The position numbers and the translations under genes are program-made. The notes below the pieces were generated by a model. It did no database searches, was not told the DNA's origin, and saw only the letters and a list, made by a program, of their open reading frames with translations. This document shows, piece by piece, positions 1 through 6,306 of a DNA stretch of 10,185 bases. The stretch comes from JBPCOI01 sp051000395 (GTDB taxonomy: Bacteria; Actinomycetota; Actinomycetes; Mycobacteriales; Jatrophihabitantaceae). The stretch is from the NCBI GenBank assembly GCA_051000395.1, contig JBPCOI010000087.1:1-10185 (forward strand). The letters run 5' to 3'. Within the stretch, counting starts at the first letter, position 1; each line of letters begins with the position of its first letter.

Positions 1-304
1 GAGGGGTGAGTGGAGGGCCTGGTGTGAAGGTCAGCCGCGGGTTTGTCGACGGCGCCGGCTGGGGGGCGGCGACGCCACTGCCCCGAACCGGCACGCTGCC
101 GAACGTCGCGACCGCGAGGAACGCGGCGAGGCCGGCGAGCACGTAGCGCCAGCGGCGGTCGGCGAACACGCGGTCCAGCCGCGCCGTCCACGCGCTCTCG
201 ACCAGGCGGTCCTCCCCGCCGGCCGGGGCCGTGCCGCCCGCGCCGCCCGCGTCGCCCCGGCCGCCCGCGTCGTCGTCCTGGTTCAGGAACTCGACGTCGC
301 TCAT
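1..304 (-). CDS. Hypothetical single-span membrane protein, 3' end cut by the window edge
   Basis: The frame opens at an ATG (302-304) and stays open for 101 codons to the left edge, so the C-terminus is missing. I do not recognise the family. The first ~35 residues are acidic and rich in Gly and Ala (QDDDAGG, then GGAGG), as expected for a disordered cytosolic tail. A short basic stretch (RVFADRRWRY, about residues 45-54) precedes one hydrophobic segment (VLAGLAAFLAVATFG, about 55-69). A Pro/Thr-rich stretch follows (PQPAPSTNP). This suggests a type II, N-in membrane anchor with an extracytoplasmic domain beyond the edge. The start lies 39 bp after the purD stop on the same strand. I see neither a -10 hexamer nor a convincing ribosome binding site in that gap, so co-transcription with purD is likely. 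The coding assignment rests on the open frame, the ordered topology and the tight spacing. Confidence 0.68.
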   Translation of the reverse strand, partial: MSDVEFLNQDDDAGGRGDAGGAGGTAPAGGEDRLVESAWTARLDRVFADRRWRYVLAGLAAFLAVATFGSVPVRGSGVAAPQPAPSTNPRLTFTPGPPLTP

Positions 305-343
305 CCGTCGAGCGTGCGCCTCGCCGGGTCTCGCGGCAACTGC

Positions 344-1585
344 TCAGGGACGGATCTCGCCACGGATTGCGCGCGCGGCGATGTCGCCGCGGTAGTGGGC
401 ACCGGGCAGCCCGACGCGCTCGAGCAGTGCGTACGCGCTGTCGCGAGCGGCGGCGAGGGTCGGGCCGGTCGCGGTTGCCGAGAGCACCCGTCCTCCCGAG
501 GAGACGACGGCCCCGTCGTCGCGGCGGCGCGTACCGGCGTGGATCAGGCCCGTCTGGTCAGCGCCGGTGATCACGTCGCCGGTGCGCGGCGCGCCGGGAT
601 AGCCGCTCGCGGCGAGCACCACGGTCACCGCTGCGCCGTCTCGCCAGCGCGGCGCCGGGTGAGCGGCCAGGGTGCCGGTGGCGGCGGCGTGCAGCAGCGC
701 GGCCAGTGGGGATTCGAGCAGCGCGAGGACGACCTGCGTCTCCGGATCGCCGAAGCGGGCGTTGAACTCGATCACGCGCGGACCGTCGGGCGTGATCGCC
801 AGGCCGACGTAGAGCAGTCCCACGAACGGGGTCGCCCGCCGCGCCAGCTCGTCCACGGTCGGCTGCGCGACGGTGCGCACCACCTGCTCGGTGAAGCCGT
901 CGGGTAGCCACGGCAGCGGGGCGTAGGCGCCCATCCCGCCGGTGTTCGGGCCGGTATCGCCGTCGCCGACGCGCTTGAAATCCTGCGCCGCGACGAGCGG
1001 GACGACGGTCGTGCCGTCTGTGACGCAGAACAGCGACACCTCCGGGCCGTCCAGGAACTCCTCGACGACCACGCGTCCACAGGCCGCCGCATGACTCAGG
1101 GCGGCGTCGCGGTCACCTGTGACCACGACGCCCTTGCCGGCGGCGAGACCGTCGTCCTTGACGACGTATGGCGGCCCGAACTCGTCCAGGGCGGCCGCGA
1201 CCTGCTCCGCGTCGACGCACATCCGCGCGGCGGCGGTGGGTACGCCTGCGGCCCGCATGATCGATTTCGCGAAGGCCTTGCTGCCCTCGAGCCGGGCCGC
1301 CTCGCGCGAGGGCCCGAAGCAGGCGATACCGGCCTCGCGCACCGCGTCCGCGACGCCGCGGACGAGCGGCGCCTCCGGACCGACGACGACCAGGTCCGCG
1401 GCGAGTTCCGTGGCGAGCCCGGCAACTGCGGCGCCGTCGAGCGGATCGACGCCGCGCTGCTCCGCGACCGAGGGAGTGCCGGCGTTGCCCGGCGCGCAGA
1501 TCAGCGCGCTCACCGCGGGATCGGCGGCCAACGCCAGGCACAGCGCGTGCTCGCGGGCGCCGGAGCCGAGGACGAGGACGCGCAC
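344..1585 (-). CDS. purD: Phosphoribosylamine-glycine ligase (GAR synthetase)
   Basis: PurD joins glycine to 5-phosphoribosylamine using ATP, giving GAR, the second step of de novo purine synthesis in the cytosol. The 413-residue product has the usual length and domain order. The N-terminal domain starts VLVLGSGAREHAL (residues 3-15) and contains GPEAPLVRG (69-77). The ATP-grasp core contains SKAFAKSIM (102-110), VVKDDGLAAGKGVVV (141-155), VEEFLDGPEVS (174-184) and FKRVGDGDTGPNTGGMG (203-219). The metal/phosphate signature FNARFGDPETQ is at 274-284. The C-terminal domain ends before the TGA at 344-346. The start is GTG (1583-1585) because it places the conserved VLVLGSG at the very N-terminus; no ATG fits. 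No Shine-Dalgarno sequence is visible, but TAGGCT lies 8 nt before the GTG, pointing to a leaderless or nearly leaderless mRNA. A four-copy tandem repeat lies directly upstream. Confidence 0.97.
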   Translation of the reverse strand: MRVLVLGSGAREHALCLALAADPAVSALICAPGNAGTPSVAEQRGVDPLDGAAVAGLATELAADLVVVGPEAPLVRGVADAVREAGIACFGPSREAARLEGSKAFAKSIMRAAGVPTAAARMCVDAEQVAAALDEFGPPYVVKDDGLAAGKGVVVTGDRDAALSHAAACGRVVVEEFLDGPEVSLFCVTDGTTVVPLVAAQDFKRVGDGDTGPNTGGMGAYAPLPWLPDGFTEQVVRTVAQPTVDELARRATPFVGLLYVGLAITPDGPRVIEFNARFGDPETQVVLALLESPLAALLHAAATGTLAAHPAPRWRDGAAVTVVLAASGYPGAPRTGDVITGADQTGLIHAGTRRRDDGAVVSSGGRVLSATATGPTLAAARDSAYALLERVGLPGAHYRGDIAARAIRGEIRP

Positions 1586-1593
1586 GAGCGCGC

Positions 1594-1599
1594 AGCCTA
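1594..1599 (-). promoter_or_regulatory. Candidate -10 box for a leaderless purD transcript
   Basis: Read on the minus strand, TAGGCT is followed by 8 nt (GCGCGCTC) and the GTG start of purD. It matches the actinobacterial TANNNT -10 consensus, at the distance that puts the transcription start at or within two bases of the start codon. No -35 is recognisable: the matching position falls inside the first unit of the 31-bp array (GAAGAAGATC). The call is inferred from position and from the same arrangement at several other genes here. Confidence 0.5.
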
Positions 1600-1600
1600 G

Positions 1601-1724
1601 CGCGGCCGGTGGATCTTCTTCGGCGGCGTGGCGCGGCCCGTGGATCTTCTTCGGCCGCCTGGCGCGGCCGGTGGATCTTCGTCGGCGGCCTGGGGCGGCC
1701 CGTGGATCTTCTTCGGCGCGAGCC
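1601..1724. repeat. Tandem repeat, 31-bp period, four copies, between purD and the lipoprotein gene
   Basis: Four head-to-tail units start at 1601, 1632, 1663 and 1694 with an exact 31-bp period. The shared core is GTGGATCTTCTTCGGC, flanked by CGCGGCC on the left and GC-rich GCSTGG on the right. Copy 3 has a T-to-G change inside the core, and copy 4 diverges in its last ~8 bases. Position 8 alternates G, C, G, C. The array ends at the base before the stop complement of the lipoprotein gene (1725) and begins just behind the purD -10 box, so it fills nearly the whole intergenic space. A period of 31 is not a multiple of three, so no repeated peptide is encoded. It could be a replication-slippage product, a multi-site operator upstream of purD, or a 3' end structure for the lipoprotein mRNA (GGCCGC-N5-GCGGCC pairs at 1653-1669). 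Confidence 0.95.
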
Positions 1725-3140
1725 TCAGGAAGTGGTGACCACCGTCAGACCGGCGAGCGTGGCCACCAGGACCCGGTTACCGGACAGCGCAGGCGTGGCG
1801 AACCGGGTCGTCTGGCCGACGGCGACCTGCGCCATCGAGCGCCCCGTTGCCGGATCGAGGGCGTGCAGCACGCCGGCGGAGACGTCCAGCGACCACACCC
1901 GACCACCGCCCACAACCGGCGAGCCGCTGATCGAGCCGTCCGCGTGCCACAGCATGTGCAACCTGCCCGCCTCGTCGATCTGCACCGCCCGAACGCCGTC
2001 GGTGCAGGGCACGTAGACGACGTCCCCGACGACGGCCGTCCCGCCGAAGGAACGGCACTCCGTTGCCTGGCTGACTTCGCCGCCGATCCCGCCGAGGCGC
2101 GCCTGGCGCAGCACGTAGGCCGTGCCGGACTTGCCCGCGGCGAAGATCCACTTGCCGACGAGTGCCGGGCCCTGCGAGCCGAGGTCGAGGTCCGCTGCGT
2201 TGTCCTGCGCCCAGCTCGCCGGGGAGAACGAGTCAAGCAGGCGTGCGTCACGATCGAGTTCCAGCACCGAATCGCTGTGGTCGTACGGCGCGCCGTGGAC
2301 CGCAGCCCCGTTGCCCACCGCGACGAACAGGCGTCCGTCCGCGGCGACGACCGGGCCGGGCGGAGCCCAGATGCCGGCCTCGCGCGCCGTCGGCACCGTG
2401 TAGGACAGCGGCGCGCCGCTGCCGTTCAGGGCGAAGGCGACGACGCGGCCCTTGTAGTCGCCGCAGTCGCCGGCCAGACCGCCGAACGGCACCCAGATCC
2501 GTCCGTCGGCAACAGCGAGGGCGCCGCGCTCCTGCATGGCCGCCGGATCGGCGCCGGGCAGGTCGAGGTTCCTGCGCCAGCGGACGGTTCCGGTCGCGAC
2601 CTCGAGCGCGACGAGTTCGTGCCGCGGCGGACCGCCGTACTCGGCGGCGACGTACACCAGTCCGTTTGAATATACCGGTGCTCCGGTAATGCCGAACGGG
2701 TCGATGTTGCCGCACGGCCGCTCGCCGGCCGGCGACGGCCGGCCCAGCCTCACGTGCCACACCCGATGATTCGCGGCGTCGAAGGCGTAGACGGAGTCGT
2801 TCTCGGTGGCGACGATCGTCAGGCCGCGGGCGACGATCGGTTGCGCGTAGGCGGCGGCGTCCAGCCGGATGGTCGCGCTGACCCGGGGGGTCCCGCGGAC
2901 GGCCGGCATCGAGGTCGACAGCCCGCTGCGAGCGGCGTCACCGTGGTAGGCGGGCCAGTCCGGATACGCCGGCCCGCGCGGCGCGGAGCGGCTCGTCGTC
3001 GAGGCCGGGCCGCCGCTGGCGTCCGTGCCCGGCGCGTCCCGCACGACGGCGGAGCTGGTGCAGGCCGACAACGCGAACACTGCGGCCGCGGTTGCGGCGG
3101 CGGCGGCGGCGGCGGCGGCCGGCAACGAGCGAACGACCAT
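1725..3140 (-). CDS. Secreted lipoprotein with a PQQ-like beta-propeller
   Basis: The 471-residue product starts with a lipoprotein signal peptide: MVVR, a run of nine alanines (residues 8-16), a hydrophobic stretch and the lipobox L24-S25-A26-C27. The mature protein would be tethered outside the membrane through Cys27. A Ser/Thr/Pro-rich linker (to ~60) precedes WPAYHGDAARSG (62-73), typical at the start of PQQ-type propellers (HGDAARTG-like). Blades then recur as [hydrophobic-V]-x-[DG]-G-x-[LV]-[YFW]-V-A-x, for example SVYAFDAANHRVW (116-128), ELVALEVATGTVRW (175-188), GRLFVAVGN (269-277) and VLHALDPATGRS (424-435). The family includes BamB-like proteins and quinoprotein dehydrogenase domains. 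I see no evidence for a bound cofactor or catalysis, so substrate and role are unknown. The ATG at 3138-3140 is chosen for the signal peptide. CATACT stands 6 nt upstream. The gene lies between purA and purD, with no evident functional link to either. Confidence 0.85.
   Translation of the reverse strand: MVVRSLPAAAAAAAAATAAAVFALSACTSSAVVRDAPGTDASGGPASTTSRSAPRGPAYPDWPAYHGDAARSGLSTSMPAVRGTPRVSATIRLDAAAYAQPIVARGLTIVATENDSVYAFDAANHRVWHVRLGRPSPAGERPCGNIDPFGITGAPVYSNGLVYVAAEYGGPPRHELVALEVATGTVRWRRNLDLPGADPAAMQERGALAVADGRIWVPFGGLAGDCGDYKGRVVAFALNGSGAPLSYTVPTAREAGIWAPPGPVVAADGRLFVAVGNGAAVHGAPYDHSDSVLELDRDARLLDSFSPASWAQDNAADLDLGSQGPALVGKWIFAAGKSGTAYVLRQARLGGIGGEVSQATECRSFGGTAVVGDVVYVPCTDGVRAVQIDEAGRLHMLWHADGSISGSPVVGGGRVWSLDVSAGVLHALDPATGRSMAQVAVGQTTRFATPALSGNRVLVATLAGLTVVTTS
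3094..3120. repeat. (CGG)n trinucleotide tract inside the signal peptide
   Basis: Eight uninterrupted CGG triplets (3095-3118) with matching flanks encode, on the minus strand, the nine-alanine run at residues 8-16 of the lipoprotein. Slippage by one unit would change the length of the signal peptide's hydrophobic region by one residue without shifting the frame. Confidence 0.85.
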
Positions 3141-3146
3141 CAGCCG

Positions 3147-3152
3147 AGTATG
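3147..3152 (-). promoter_or_regulatory. Candidate -10 box for a leaderless lipoprotein-gene transcript
   Basis: On the minus strand, CATACT is followed by CGGCTG and then the ATG at 3138-3140. It fits the loose NANNNT -10 pattern, 6 nt before the start, and no Shine-Dalgarno sequence is present. The 50-bp inverted-repeat element begins only 3 bp further upstream, so it would occupy roughly -16 to -65. Confidence 0.45.
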
Positions 3153-3155
3153 CGC

Positions 3156-3205
3156 GGATCTTCATGGCGCCGTGCTGCTATGCCTTCGTTTCAGCATGAA
3201 GATCC
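3156..3205. repeat. 50-bp inverted-repeat element, copy A (11-bp arms, 28-bp spacer)
   Basis: The left arm GGATCTTCATG (3156-3166) and right arm CATGAAGATCC (3195-3205) are perfect reverse complements separated by 28 bp. The arms are 45% GC or a little above, clearly AT-richer than the surrounding DNA. That argues against an ordinary actinobacterial terminator stem, and no T tract follows on either strand. The element lies 15 bp upstream of the lipoprotein start codon. Its right arm is also the first unit of the 19-bp tandem array. A second copy with identical arm length and spacing lies at 5074-5123; the 28-bp spacers are unrelated in sequence. Confidence 0.9.
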
Positions 3206-3270
3206 AGACGCGACATGAAGATCAGAACGCAGCGTGAAGATCAGGACACAGCATGAAGATCAGGACGCGC
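3195..3270. repeat. Tandem repeat, 19-bp period, four copies, at the purA 3' side
   Basis: Units start at 3195, 3214, 3233 and 3252 with an exact 19-bp period. The consensus is CATGAAGATCAGGACGCAG. Copy 1 has CCAGACGCGA after the CATGAAGAT core, copy 2 has AGAACG, copy 3 begins CGTG, and copy 4 ends CGC. The array ends 3 bp before the stop complement of purA (3274-3276). Each unit starts with the right arm of inverted-repeat copy A, so the array looks like a local expansion of that arm. The 19-bp period rules out a repeated peptide. Confidence 0.93.
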
Positions 3271-3273
3271 AGC

Positions 3274-4560
3274 TCAGCCGAGCAGGTCGCGCACCGCGAT
3301 CGTCTCGTCCCGCCCGGGGCCCACGCCGATCACCGAGATCGGTGCCTTGATCATCTTCTCCAGGGCGGTCACGTAGTCGCGCGCGTTCGGCGGCAGATCG
3401 TCCAGCGCGCGAGCGGCCGAGATGTCCTGCGTCCACCCGGGGAACGTCTCATAGACCGGGACGGCGCGCGCGAACTCGGCCTGGGTCATGGGCAGCTCGT
3501 CGTGCCGCACGCCGTCCACGTCGTAGGCGACGCAGACCGGCACCTCGTCCATCCCGGTGAGCACGTCGAGCTTGGTTAGGACGAAGTCGGTGACGCCGTT
3601 GATGCGGGTGGCATAACGGGCGATCGGCGCGTCGAACCACCCGCAGCGGCGCGGGCGTCCGGTGGTCGTGCCGAACTCGGCACCGGCCATCCGCAGCTGG
3701 TCGCCCTTCTCGTGCAGCAGCTCGGTCGGGAACGGGCCCTCGCCGACCCGGGTGGTGTAAGCCTTCACAACCGCGATCACCCGGCTGATCCGGGTCGGCG
3801 GGATTCCGCTGCCGGTGCACGCCCCGCCGGCCGTCGCGTTGGACGAGGTCACGAACGGGTAGGTGCCGTGGTCGACGTCCAGCAAGGTTGCCTGGCCGGC
3901 CTCCAGCACGACCGTCCGCCCGTCGTCGAGCATCCGGTCGAGCATCAGCGCCGTGTCCGCGACCATGGGACGCAGCCGCTCCACGTAACCCTGTAGCTCG
4001 GCCACCACCGCCTCCACCTCGACGGCCTTGCGATTGTAGATCTTGACCAGGATCTGGTTCTTGAGGTTGAGGGCGCCGGCGACCTTCGCGCGCAGCACGT
4101 CGGCGTCGAAGAGGTCCTGCACGCGGATGCCGATGCGCGCCATCTTGTCCGCGTACGTCGGACCGATGCCGCGTCCGGTCGTCCCGATTCGTGAGCTGCC
4201 GAGAAAGCGTTCGGTAACCTTGTCCAGCGTTCGATTATAGGAGGCGATGACGTGCGCCGATCCGCTGAGCACCAGTCGCGAGGTGTCGACGCCGCGCGCC
4301 TGGAGGGCGTCGATCTCCTCGAACAGCACCCCGAGGTCCACCACGACGCCGTTGCCGATGACGGGCGTGCAGCCCGGCGTCAGGATTCCGGACGGCAGCA
4401 GGTGCAACGCGTACTTCTCGCTGCCGATGACGATGGTGTGCCCGGCGTTGTTTCCGCCGTTGAACTTGACGACGGCATCGACGCGGCTCCCGAGCAGGTC
4501 GGTCGCCTTGCCCTTACCTTCGTCACCCCACTGGGCGCCGACGAGAACGATCGCGGGCAT
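3274..4560 (-). CDS. purA: Adenylosuccinate synthetase
   Basis: PurA condenses IMP with aspartate using GTP to form adenylosuccinate, the committed step to AMP. It is normally a cytosolic homodimer. The 428 residues match the family length. Visible landmarks are the P-loop region QWGDEGKGK (10-18) with catalytic Asp13, NNAGHTIV (37-44) with catalytic His41, GTTGRGIGPTYADK (126-139), DVDHGTYPFVTSSN (228-241), GEGPFPTEL (273-281), FGTTTGRPRRCGWFD (296-310), and TKLDVL (329-334) for guanine specificity, ending with GVGPGRDETI. One small deviation is EAGQ at 220-223, where E-G-[AG]-Q is usual; the glutamine is kept. The ATG at 4558-4560 begins the conserved core and has an excellent ribosome binding site. 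It lies 93 bp downstream of the DUF3151 gene and may also have its own promoter. Confidence 0.98.
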   Translation of the reverse strand: MPAIVLVGAQWGDEGKGKATDLLGSRVDAVVKFNGGNNAGHTIVIGSEKYALHLLPSGILTPGCTPVIGNGVVVDLGVLFEEIDALQARGVDTSRLVLSGSAHVIASYNRTLDKVTERFLGSSRIGTTGRGIGPTYADKMARIGIRVQDLFDADVLRAKVAGALNLKNQILVKIYNRKAVEVEAVVAELQGYVERLRPMVADTALMLDRMLDDGRTVVLEAGQATLLDVDHGTYPFVTSSNATAGGACTGSGIPPTRISRVIAVVKAYTTRVGEGPFPTELLHEKGDQLRMAGAEFGTTTGRPRRCGWFDAPIARYATRINGVTDFVLTKLDVLTGMDEVPVCVAYDVDGVRHDELPMTQAEFARAVPVYETFPGWTQDISAARALDDLPPNARDYVTALEKMIKAPISVIGVGPGRDETIAVRDLLG

Positions 4561-4563
4561 GTC

Positions 4564-4570
4564 TCACCTC
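4564..4570 (-). promoter_or_regulatory. Shine-Dalgarno site of purA
   Basis: GAGGTGA on the minus strand ends 3 nt before the ATG at 4558-4560, with the AGGTG core centred about 6 nt upstream. It fixes the purA start and contrasts with the genes here that lack any such site. Confidence 0.75.
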
Positions 4571-4588
4571 ATCGCATAGGCCCCGCAC

Positions 4589-4615
4589 AGGGTAGACGCT
4601 CGACCGGTCGGGCAA
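4589..4615 (-). promoter_or_regulatory. Candidate purA promoter with an embedded 10-bp palindrome
   Basis: On the minus strand TTGCCC (4610-4615) is followed after 15 bp by TACCCT (4589-4594), about 28 nt before the purA ATG. This leaves a short leader that carries the Shine-Dalgarno site. The spacer is a little short for a sigma-70 type promoter. The perfect palindrome CGACCGGTCG (4601-4610) fills most of the spacer and touches the -35, a place where a repressor could act. All of this is inferred from pattern. Confidence 0.35.
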
Positions 4616-4653
4616 CTTCCCACCGCCCGCGGGTGCGACAAGTGCCCGATCCC

Positions 4654-5061
4654 TCAGGGGGCGAGGTAGCGCACCGCGTCCGGGTCGCAGTCGGCGAGCA
4701 GCTGCGCGCAGCGCGCGGCCTCCTCGTCCTCACCGATCTCGGCGGCGGCCCGGCCCAGGGCGTGCACGGCGTGCAGGAAGCCGCGGTTGGGCTCGTGCGA
4801 CCAGGGCACCGGCCCGTTCCCCTTCCAGCCGGCCCGGCGCAGCGCGTCCAGCCCGCGGTGGTAACCGGTGCGCGCGTACGCGTAGCCCTCGACCGGGCGA
4901 CCCTCACTCAGCGCCGCTTCGGCAAGTGTCGCCCACGCAGCGCACGAAGCGGGGTACGCCGCCGCGACAGCGGACGGATCCTCCCCCGCCTCCAACCGAG
5001 CACAGGCCGGGTCCTCGGGCAGCCGGGTCGGCGGGGCCAGCAGGTTGCCGAAGCCGGTCAT
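4654..5061 (-). CDS. DUF3151-family protein of unknown function
   Basis: The 135-residue product carries the segment I associate with actinobacterial DUF3151: GYAYARTGYHRGLDALRR (59-76) followed by GWKGNGPVPW (78-87). An alanine-rich helical C-terminal part (FLHAVHALGRAAAEIGEDEEAARC, written here as HAVHALGRAAAEIG and EDEEAARC) ends in DPDAVRYLAP. No signal peptide, membrane span or catalytic motif is visible, so it should be a small soluble helical protein, perhaps with tetratricopeptide-like helices. Its position between fba and purA matches the mycobacterial arrangement as I recall it (the Rv0360c region). The ATG at 5059-5061 has GAGG 7 nt upstream (5069-5072). The inverted-repeat element copy B ends 12 bp before this start. 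Function is unknown; the family call rests on motif memory. Confidence 0.85.
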   Translation of the reverse strand: MTGFGNLLAPPTRLPEDPACARLEAGEDPSAVAAAYPASCAAWATLAEAALSEGRPVEGYAYARTGYHRGLDALRRAGWKGNGPVPWSHEPNRGFLHAVHALGRAAAEIGEDEEAARCAQLLADCDPDAVRYLAP

Positions 5062-5073
5062 TGCGCCGCCTCG

Positions 5074-5123
5074 CGATCTTCATGCGCCAGGTGGCCGATA
5101 GCCGCAGCCGGACATGAAGATCG
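5074..5123. repeat. 50-bp inverted-repeat element, copy B (11-bp arms, 28-bp spacer)
   Basis: CGATCTTCATG (5074-5084) and CATGAAGATCG (5113-5123) are perfect reverse complements around a 28-bp spacer, the same geometry as copy A at 3156-3205. The outermost pair is C:G here and G:C in copy A, so complementarity is kept while sequence changes. The element occupies most of the 67-bp gap between the fba stop (5 bp away) and the DUF3151 start (12 bp away). There is no tandem expansion of the right arm at this locus. Confidence 0.9.
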
Positions 5124-5128
5124 GCAGA

Positions 5129-6157
<1,029 letters not shown>

Positions 6158-6163
6158 CTGCGG

Positions 6164-6196
6164 CTCCTCACATTCCGGATGTGCCTGGCAAGTATC
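6164..6196 (-). promoter_or_regulatory. fba leader: ribosome binding site and candidate -10
   Basis: On the minus strand GAGGAG (6164-6169) lies 6 nt before the fba ATG and decides the start. GATACT (6191-6196) fits the NANNNT -10 form and would give a leader of about 27 nt. No clear -35 is visible. The ribosome binding site is much better supported than the promoter. Confidence 0.5.
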
Positions 6197-6293
6197 CCGC
6201 ACCCGCGTGCCGCCGAGAGCACCCCACCACGGACCCGGCGGTCCCGCCGATCACGGCTGCTGAGAGCGCCCCGTCGGTACCCGGCACCGTCCG

Positions 6294-6299
6294 TAGACT
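6294..6299 (+). promoter_or_regulatory. Candidate -10 box for a leaderless dedA transcript
   Basis: TAGACT, preceded by CCG, is followed by seven bases (GCGGCGC) and the ATG at 6307. This is a close TANNNT match at leaderless spacing, and no Shine-Dalgarno sequence precedes the ATG. A -35 is not evident. Confidence 0.55.
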
Positions 6300-6306
6300 G
6301 CGGCGC

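Noticed and set aside
2142..2151. GAAGATCCAC inside the lipoprotein gene, complementary to the GTGGATCTTC core of the 31-bp array
   Set aside because: It encodes the ordinary residues KWIF within a propeller blade. One 10-base match is expected often enough by chance, and it lacks the rest of the unit.
43..2669. Long plus-strand open frames opposite purD and the lipoprotein gene
   Set aside because: They are rich in Arg, Pro and Ala with no recognisable domain and mirror true genes in GC-rich DNA. The minus-strand products have full family motifs.
3156..3205. Inverted-repeat copy A as a standard rho-independent terminator of purA
   Set aside because: The stem is AT-richer than its surroundings, the loop is 28 nt and no T tract follows on the minus strand. 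A factor-dependent role is not excluded.
3196..3237. ATG-AAG-ATC inside repeats as start of a short plus-strand peptide (MKIQTRH...)
   Set aside because: The 19-bp period shifts the frame at each unit. No ribosome binding site or conserved peptide is apparent, so the recurring ATG is a by-product of the repeat sequence.
1601..3270. The direct-repeat arrays as CRISPR
   Set aside because: Units are contiguous with no unique spacers, periods are 19-31 bp in total, and no cas gene is present.
6158..6202. Extended N-terminus of fba from the ATG at 6200-6202
   Set aside because: It adds 15 residues not usual for the family and ignores the GAGGAG site placed 6 nt before the ATG at 6157.
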